This document shows, one piece after another, positions 14,138 through 18,643 of a DNA stretch of 18,643 nt (positions are counted from its first letter, which is position 1; each line of letters begins with the position of its first letter). The notes below the pieces were generated by a model, which saw nothing but the letters and a program-made list of their open reading frames with translations, was not told the DNA's origin and made no database searches. A program made the translations under genes and the position numbers. The DNA comes from Pseudaeromonas sp038247115 (GTDB taxonomy: Bacteria; Pseudomonadota; Gammaproteobacteria; Enterobacterales; Aeromonadaceae): NCBI GenBank assembly GCA_038247115.1, contig JBBRVG010000083.1, forward strand, positions 1 through 18,643, read 5' to 3'.

Positions 14138-14665
14138 ATGAATGATGTTATTGCGTATTCCTCCTCATCCGACACCCAGGATCGCGGAGCTGGCCAGAAC
14201 TTATCTTTTCACTGTATGAAAATCGCCTTGGCATTACCCATTAATCGGGTAAGAGAAATTATCGAGTATGGGCACCTTACCGCAGTACCTATGATGCCCA
14301 GTTATGTATTAGGTGTCATCAATCTAAGAGGTAATGTTGTTCCCGTGGTGGATTTGTCTGCACGGTTTGGTGCAGGCGCGACAATATTAGGGCGTCGCAC
14401 TTGCATCATTATCCTGGAACTACCGAATGCTGATGGTCCACATTTAGTCGGGTTGGTGGTGGATGCTGTGGATGAAGTGTTGGATATTGAAATTGCCCAA
14501 ATTGAACCCGCCCCCAGTTTTGGCACCGCTATTCGGAGTGATTTTATTATGGGAATGGCGAGACGAGGTCAGGGTTTTCTGATCATATTGAAGGTTGATA
14601 AATTATTAGATCTTGAGGAGCTTTTACCGATAGCAGATATACCTGATGCCATGATGACGGGGTAG
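14138..14665 (+). CDS. cheW: Chemotaxis coupling protein CheW
   Basis: The 175-residue adaptor links receptor tips to CheA. The core has the CheW signatures IALALPINRVREIIEYGHLT (29-48), PSYVLGVINLRGNVVPVVDL (54-73) and LVGLVVDAVDEVLDI. A roughly 20-residue Ser/Asp-rich N-terminal extension precedes the domain. It lies 12 bp after the receptor gene, with AGGAGG 8 nt before the ATG, and 2 bp before cheR. Confidence 0.94.
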   Translation: MNDVIAYSSSSDTQDRGAGQNLSFHCMKIALALPINRVREIIEYGHLTAVPMMPSYVLGVINLRGNVVPVVDLSARFGAGATILGRRTCIIILELPNADGPHLVGLVVDAVDEVLDIEIAQIEPAPSFGTAIRSDFIMGMARRGQGFLIILKVDKLLDLEELLPIADIPDAMMTG

Positions 14666-14667
14666 TT

Positions 14668-15483
14668 ATGGAATTACCGCAATTGAGTGATATTGAGTTC
14701 GGCCATGTTCAAAAGCTGATGCAAAATGTATCCGGCATCATTATGGCGAACCACAAAAAGCAACTCGTTGCTGGACGATTACTCAAGCGTCTAAAAGCCC
14801 TAGGTTTCGATTCGTTTAGCGAATATGTCGCCTTATTGGAGGACCCGCGACAACAAGACGAACGACGATTGGCGGTTGATCTTTTAACGACCAATGAGAC
14901 ATTTTTTTTCCGGGAAGAGGCCCACTTTCATTTTTTAAAGTCGATCATTGCTGATTGGGATCGTCGGCCATTAAACATATGGAGTGCAGCATGTTCCTCT
15001 GGGGAGGAGGTGTACTCCATCAGCATGCTATTGAGTGACTTGTTACCCGGGTGTTCGAACTGGTCATTGGTGGGATCTGATCTATGCCGTCATGCTTTGG
15101 ATGCGGCAAGACAAGCTGTTTATCCTATGAGCAGGGCTCAAGGCATACCGGCCGAGTATCTCAAACGTTACTGCCTTAAGGGTGTTGGCGAATTAGATGG
15201 CCTATTACAAATAAAGCAAGAACTACGCGATAAAGTCCGATTTTATTGTATTAATCTCAATGCGAACCTCCCTGCTGATTTGCCCATGTTTGATATTATA
15301 TTCTTAAGGAATATATTGATTTATTTTGATGCGGATGGCAAAAAAGCCATTGTTGAACGTATTCTTTTACGCTTAAAGCCAGGTGGGTTTCTTTTTGTTG
15401 GTCATTCTGAAAGCTTATATGGTTTAGGACTGCCTTTAACGTCATGCGGCTCCGCTGTTTATTACCATGAGCCTGCACTATGA
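14668..15483 (+). CDS. cheR: Chemoreceptor glutamate methyltransferase CheR
   Basis: The 271-residue enzyme uses SAM to methylate receptor glutamates, raising kinase activity during adaptation. The N-terminal helical CheR domain (about 1-70) is followed by TTNETFFFRE (74-83), the SAM-binding WSAACSSGEEVYSI (105-118), FDIIFLRNILIYFD (208-221, here Leu-Arg-Asn in place of the usual Cys-Arg-Asn) and the PGGFLFVGHSE strand (238-248). Length equals the family norm. The gene starts 2 bp after cheW, and its TGA overlaps the ATG of cheD. Confidence 0.95.
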   Translation: MELPQLSDIEFGHVQKLMQNVSGIIMANHKKQLVAGRLLKRLKALGFDSFSEYVALLEDPRQQDERRLAVDLLTTNETFFFREEAHFHFLKSIIADWDRRPLNIWSAACSSGEEVYSISMLLSDLLPGCSNWSLVGSDLCRHALDAARQAVYPMSRAQGIPAEYLKRYCLKGVGELDGLLQIKQELRDKVRFYCINLNANLPADLPMFDIIFLRNILIYFDADGKKAIVERILLRLKPGGFLFVGHSESLYGLGLPLTSCGSAVYYHEPAL

Positions 15484-15965
15484 CAATATTCCTTGGCCCT
15501 GGTGATTATTTTTTTGGATCTACAAGCGAGCAGATATCCACGTTGCTCGGGTCCTGTGTTTCTTTGGTTGCTTGGTTACCAGATCGCAAGTTGTTATCTG
15601 TGAGTCATGTGATGTTACCTAAGCTCCGCGACGGCGAGAGCCAAAGTCTCCGCTATGGCGACGTGGCGTTGTCTCAATGGATGAGTGATGCAAAAAAAAT
15701 AGGGCTTAGGCCCCAAGATTTTTCGCTGGCACTATTTGGTGGTAGTACGCGATTTTACTCGGCCGCAGAGTACGAACAGAGTATTGGTCACAAGAATATT
15801 ATTTTTTTCCGTGATGAATTGCGTCGGCTGGGATTGCGCTTGAAATGTGAAGAAACCGGGGGGCATTATCACCGCAAGCTACTGGTTGATGCCGTTACGG
15901 GGCGGTTCTGGTGGCAGCATTTGGGTAACCCCGAAAGTCCGGATTATCAGGAGGGGACATGGTAG
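15480..15965 (+). CDS. cheD: Chemoreceptor glutamine deamidase CheD
   Basis: The 161-residue enzyme deamidates receptor glutamines to glutamates, preparing them for CheR; in several bacteria it also interacts with CheC-type phosphatases or CheY. The catalytic triad is visible: Thr21 in STLLGSC, Cys26 and His43 in VSHVMLP. The family motif FGGSTRF follows at about 91-97, and the C-terminal GGHYHRKLLVDAVTGRF region is intact. The ATG overlaps the cheR stop (ATGA), and the end overlaps the start of cheB by 7 bp, so the three adaptation enzymes are probably translationally coupled. Confidence 0.95.
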   Translation: MTIFLGPGDYFFGSTSEQISTLLGSCVSLVAWLPDRKLLSVSHVMLPKLRDGESQSLRYGDVALSQWMSDAKKIGLRPQDFSLALFGGSTRFYSAAEYEQSIGHKNIIFFRDELRRLGLRLKCEETGGHYHRKLLVDAVTGRFWWQHLGNPESPDYQEGTW

Positions 15966-17029
15966 CCAAGACACGAGTATTCGTGATTGATGACTCTGCA
16001 TTGGTTCGGCAATTTATGACCGAGGTGATACAGGGGCAACCCGATTTGCAACTATCAGGCACAGCTGCCGACCCCGTGAGTGCGCTACCTAAACTGGAGC
16101 AACAATGGCCTGATGTAATTTTGCTGGATATGGAAATGCCCCGGATGGATGGGCTGACATTTTTGCGGCAATTGATGGCAACGCACCCGACACCGGTTGT
16201 TATCTGTTCCTCGCTGACGGATGCGGGCGCTGCATTAACAATCGATGCATTATCTGCAGGAGCCGTCGCCGTATTTGCTAAAGCAAAGCTGGGTGTCAGG
16301 CAACATCTAGAGAGTATTGCCCATGATCTGGTGGCGGCTATTCGCGAGGCAGGTTCTGCTCGCGCTATGCGCCCTGAGCTGCGAACCGCAGCGCCCATTC
16401 TTTTGCCTCATCTTGCTCCCCAATCTTCTCGCTCGTTCTCTCATACAACAGACCGTGTTGTGGCCATCGGCACTTCGACCGGCGGAACCATTGCATTGGA
16501 GCGGGTATTGCGCGTGTTACCCGCAGACGCTCCGGGCATTGTCATTGTCCAGCATATGCCAGAAAAATTTACCGCGGCATTTGCTGAGCGGCTGAATAGT
16601 TTGTGTGCGATTGAAGTTAGGGAAGCAAAGAATGGTGATCGGGTTCTTGATGGTATAGCGCTCATTGCTCCTGGCGGCTTGCATCTTCAGCTTCATCGTT
16701 CCGGCGCTCATTATTGTGTTGAAGTGCTGGATGGTCCTCCCGTCAACCGGCATAGACCCTCGGTGGATGTCTTGTTTCGCTCGGTGGCTAAAGCCGCAGG
16801 TCCTAATGCGTTAGGCGTGATTATGACCGGTATGGGGGATGATGGTGCACGAGGCTTGCTGGCCATGCGTGAAATGGGAGCCAAGACTATCGCGCAAGAT
16901 GAAGCCTCCTGCGTGGTGTTCGGTATGCCTAAAGAGGCGATCCGGATGGGAGCCGCAGCCGGCATTCATCCACTTGCGCAGATCCCTGATGAAATCATGA
17001 TTTTTTCCAGGCAAAACAAAAGTTCATAG
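15959..17029 (+). CDS. cheB: Chemoreceptor methylesterase CheB (receiver plus esterase)
   Basis: The 356-residue enzyme removes receptor methyl groups when phosphorylated by CheA. The N-terminal receiver has Asp11/Asp12 and phospho-acceptor Asp57 in LLDMEMPRMDG. After a linker (about 130-163) the esterase domain carries the catalytic triad Ser173 (GTSTGG), His199 (VQHMPEKF) and Asp295 (TGMGDDGARG). The Arg-rich NRHRPSVD motif (263-270) is typical. AGGAGG precedes the ATG inside cheD. It is the last gene of the operon; I see no clear intrinsic terminator directly after it, only a weak inverted repeat GACTGG...CCAGTC at 17042-17069. Confidence 0.95.
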   Translation: MVAKTRVFVIDDSALVRQFMTEVIQGQPDLQLSGTAADPVSALPKLEQQWPDVILLDMEMPRMDGLTFLRQLMATHPTPVVICSSLTDAGAALTIDALSAGAVAVFAKAKLGVRQHLESIAHDLVAAIREAGSARAMRPELRTAAPILLPHLAPQSSRSFSHTTDRVVAIGTSTGGTIALERVLRVLPADAPGIVIVQHMPEKFTAAFAERLNSLCAIEVREAKNGDRVLDGIALIAPGGLHLQLHRSGAHYCVEVLDGPPVNRHRPSVDVLFRSVAKAAGPNALGVIMTGMGDDGARGLLAMREMGAKTIAQDEASCVVFGMPKEAIRMGAAAGIHPLAQIPDEIMIFSRQNKSS

Positions 17030-17364
17030 CATTAACTGTCGGACTGGTGTGCGACGACCATTCCCAGTCTGGATGGCCCTAAAAATCACACTCCTGAATG
17101 GGGGTATTGGCTCTGTAGGTCCGTGACCATGATGCTTCTATGACAGCTCCTGTCTCCGCCTTATTACTGATGGAGGTGGCAGACCCACTGCTGGTGCAGG
17201 AGGCCGCCCCTCATATGATTCTAATATTTTTAACTGGTTACAGCCCAGAACGCCAAGCGCTTAGACTGCACATTCCGATTTTTAAATCACATAGTGATGC
17301 CATTTTTGGCTGATTACTGGTTTTTTATCTTGATGTGAGTTGACTTGCCTGCCAATAAAGTTGG

Positions 17365-17393
17365 TTGACAGCGTCCAGCGAACTGGACAAGAT
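17365..17393 (+). promoter_or_regulatory. Candidate metF promoter
   Basis: A perfect TTGACA (17365-17370) is followed after 17 bp by CAAGAT (17388-17393), a weak -10. An inverted repeat GTCCAG-cgaa-CTGGAC (17373-17388) fills the spacer, and the MetJ boxes begin at the -10, so repressor binding would block the polymerase. Confidence 0.5.
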
Positions 17394-17421
17394 GTTTGGA
17401 CATTTAGACGTCCAAACATCC
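17390..17421 (+). promoter_or_regulatory. MetJ operator: four tandem met boxes upstream of metF
   Basis: Four contiguous octamers, AGATGTTT, GGACATTT, AGACGTCC and AAACATCC, match the met-box consensus AGACGTCT at 6, 5, 7 and 5 of 8 positions. Tandem 8-bp registers are what the MetJ-SAM repressor recognises. The block is also an 11-bp perfect inverted repeat (17391-17401 with 17410-17420). It predicts repression of metF when methionine and SAM are plentiful. Confidence 0.8.
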
Positions 17422-17490
17422 GGTGATTATTAAATTATCGGGTAATAGGGAAATCCGAGGCCGTCGTAGCGAATAGAAAGGAGTACAGCC

Positions 17491-18387
17491 ATGAGTTTTG
17501 ACAGCGCACGTCAGGTAGAGGCCCTCAATCAAAGCCTGGCCGATCTGAATGGTGATATCGGTGTTTCATTTGAATTCTTCCCGCCGACAACCGAATCGAT
17601 GGAGCAGACTCTTTGGCATTCGATTGAGCGTTTGCGCACCTTGGCTCCAAAGTTTGTTTCTGTCACTTATGGTGCTAACTCTGGTACTCGGGATCGCACC
17701 CACAAAGTCATCAAAGACATTAAAGATAGAACAGGTCTGATTGCTGCCCCACACCTGACCTGCATTGATGCCGGTCGGGATGAGTTGATTCAGATTGCGA
17801 AAGACTACTGGGATAGCGGTATCCGGCATATCGTGGCTCTCCGCGGTGACTTACCGCCAGAAAGCGTGCAACGACCCGATATGTACGCTGCGGACTTAGT
17901 GTCCTTATTAAAAGGCGTTGCTGATTTCGATGTGTCGGTAGCTGCCTATCCAGAGAAGCATCCTGAAGCCAAAAGTGCGCAAGCTGACCTTCTGAATTTG
18001 AAGCGTAAGATTGATGCTGGTGCCAATCGCGCCATTACCCAGTTCTTCTTTGATGTGGAAAGTTATTTACGCTTTCGTGATCGTTGTGCCGCTATTGGGA
18101 TTGATGCCGAGATTGTTCCCGGGATTTTGCCGGTGTCCAATTACAAGACACTGCAAAAGTTTGCTGGCTTCACCAATGTGAAGATCCCGAACTGGCTTCA
18201 CCAGCGTTTCTCTGGAATTGCTGATGAGGATCAGACCACCCGCAACTTGCTCGGCGCTAGCGTAGCGATTGATATGGTCCGGGTATTGTCCCGAGAAGGC
18301 GTGAAGGATTTCCACTTCTATACCTTGAATCGCTCCGAGTTGACCTATGCTATATGCCATACGCTTGGTGTTAGACCCGCGGCATAA
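17491..18387 (+). CDS. metF: 5,10-methylenetetrahydrofolate reductase
   Basis: The 298-residue FAD enzyme reduces 5,10-methylene-THF to 5-methyl-THF using NADH, supplying the methyl group for methionine synthesis. It is highly similar to E. coli MetF (296 residues): SFEFFPP with catalytic Glu28, FVSVTYGANSG with Thr59, HLTCIDA, ALRGDLPP with Asp120, and RAITQFFFD with Gln183. The C-terminus ends VKDFHFYTLNRSELTYAICH followed by TLGVRP. It has its own MetJ-box promoter and appears monocistronic, followed by hairpins and then an rRNA operon promoter on the same strand. Confidence 0.97.
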   Translation: MSFDSARQVEALNQSLADLNGDIGVSFEFFPPTTESMEQTLWHSIERLRTLAPKFVSVTYGANSGTRDRTHKVIKDIKDRTGLIAAPHLTCIDAGRDELIQIAKDYWDSGIRHIVALRGDLPPESVQRPDMYAADLVSLLKGVADFDVSVAAYPEKHPEAKSAQADLLNLKRKIDAGANRAITQFFFDVESYLRFRDRCAAIGIDAEIVPGILPVSNYKTLQKFAGFTNVKIPNWLHQRFSGIADEDQTTRNLLGASVAIDMVRVLSREGVKDFHFYTLNRSELTYAICHTLGVRPAA

Positions 18388-18417
18388 CTATATAGAACAT
18401 AGTAGCCACCTCATTAT

Positions 18418-18454
18418 TGCCGCTTTTTTCCTCATGTTGATGGGGAAATCGGCA
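18418..18454 (+). other. Long hairpin downstream of metF
   Basis: TGCCG (18418-18422) pairs with CGGCA (18450-18454), and inside these TTTCCTCAT (18427-18435) pairs with ATGGGGAAA (18440-18448) with one wobble around GTTG, leaving an asymmetric internal loop. No T-run follows directly, so it is either half of a two-hairpin metF terminator or a processing signal. Confidence 0.4.
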
Positions 18455-18456
18455 TA

Positions 18457-18480
18457 AGCATCAGGATGCTATGTTTTTAT
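18457..18480 (+). terminator. Possible metF terminator
   Basis: AGCAT (18457-18461) pairs with ATGCT (18466-18470) around CAGG, followed by ATG and TTTTTAT. The stem is only 5 bp (6 with a closing C-G). The same AT-rich tail could serve as the UP element of the rrn P1 promoter just downstream. Confidence 0.4.
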
Positions 18481-18490
18481 ATGATTTTGC

Positions 18491-18518
18491 TTGCGCGAAA
18501 GCTCGATGTCCCTATAAT
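18491..18518 (+). promoter_or_regulatory. rRNA operon promoter P1
   Basis: TTGCGC (18491-18496), a 16-bp spacer and a perfect TATAAT (18513-18518), then a GC-rich discriminator and the start region CGCTGACACGG (+1 near 18527), closely match the E. coli rrn P1 layout (TATAAT-GCGCCACC-ACTGACACGG). The upstream 18466-18490 is AT-rich, as expected for an UP element. Growth-rate and stringent control are implied by the discriminator. Confidence 0.85.
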
Positions 18519-18616
18519 GCCGCCTCGCTGACACGGCAAAGCACGCACTCCTCGGAGAGCGCTGCAGCGGTGTTAGCAGGGCCGAAACGCCCCGGAGCAA
18601 CCACGGTAAAATGTGC

Positions 18617-18643
18617 TTGACTCTGAATCTGGGGAGCGTAAGA
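18617..18643 (+). promoter_or_regulatory. rRNA operon promoter P2 (cut by window end)
   Basis: TGCTTGACTCTGA is the hallmark of gammaproteobacterial rrn P2. The -35 TTGACT (18617-18622) with a 16-bp spacer places the -10 at 18639 onward (TAAGA...), cut by the window end. P1 and P2 are about 125 bp apart, as in enterics, so a 16S rRNA gene should begin a few hundred bases beyond the window on the same strand. Confidence 0.85.

Larger units (their letters stand above)
17030..17490. other. Intergenic region between cheB and metF
   Basis: The 461 bp contain no gene I can support. An unassigned 57-codon ORF (17140-17313, starting MTAPVSALLLMEVADPLL) has no ribosome-binding site and no recognisable family; it could be chance or the remnant of a decayed gene. 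The right third (17365-17421) holds the metF promoter and MetJ boxes. RBS AAAGGAG (17477-17483) precedes the metF ATG. Confidence 0.6.

Noticed and set aside
17042..17069. Inverted repeat GACTGG...CCAGTC as the cheB terminator
   Set aside because: The 16-nt loop and the lack of a following T-run make it a poor intrinsic terminator.
1..18643. CRISPR arrays, insertion sequences or phage genes
   Set aside because: No regularly spaced repeats, transposase, integrase or phage structural signatures were seen on either strand.

Overview
The window comes from a gammaproteobacterium. MetF, RsmC, YqaB, YibH and YibI all read as close relatives of the enterobacterial proteins, the two tRNA-Leu genes resemble E. 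coli leuT-type tRNAs, and the right edge carries a classic gammaproteobacterial rrn P1/P2 promoter pair. The mix of a glgC-glgA pair, a sigma-54-type promoter and a complete chemosensory operon would suit an Aeromonadales-like or related marine/aquatic lineage, but that placement is inference.

Left part (1-3000, minus strand): two tandem tRNA-Leu(CAG) genes (the first cut by the window edge) with a stringent-type promoter, then glgA and glgC (ADP-glucose synthesis and glycogen elongation). Next (3126-6454): rsmC on the minus strand, divergent from a dapA whose protein looks alphaproteobacterial-like and which sits behind an elaborate structured leader (18-bp palindrome, long stem-loop, strong terminator, alternative pairing). 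Then come a yqaB-like sugar-phosphate phosphatase and, convergent to it, a divergent Hfq-like RNA-binding protein with an altered proximal-face motif and an Arg/Pro-rich tail. After that, yibI-yibH (6576-8072, minus) encode a small membrane protein and an HlyD-type membrane-fusion protein, with a possible CRP-activated promoter.

Centre and right (8447-17029, plus): a nine-gene chemosensory operon in the order short membrane-anchored MCP, cheY, STAS-domain protein, cheA, MCP, cheW, cheR, cheD, cheB. It is tightly packed, with short gaps or overlaps, and is preceded by a near-consensus sigma-54 promoter and a CRP-like site. The receptors, CheW and CheA would form the signalling array. CheR, CheB and CheD would provide adaptation and CheY the output. 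No CheZ is present, and the role of the STAS protein and the unusual middle of CheA are open questions.

Right end: a 461-bp gap with no convincing gene leads to a metF that has four tandem MetJ-box-like octamers over its promoter. Downstream of metF are hairpins and then the promoters of a ribosomal RNA operon whose 16S gene lies just outside the window.
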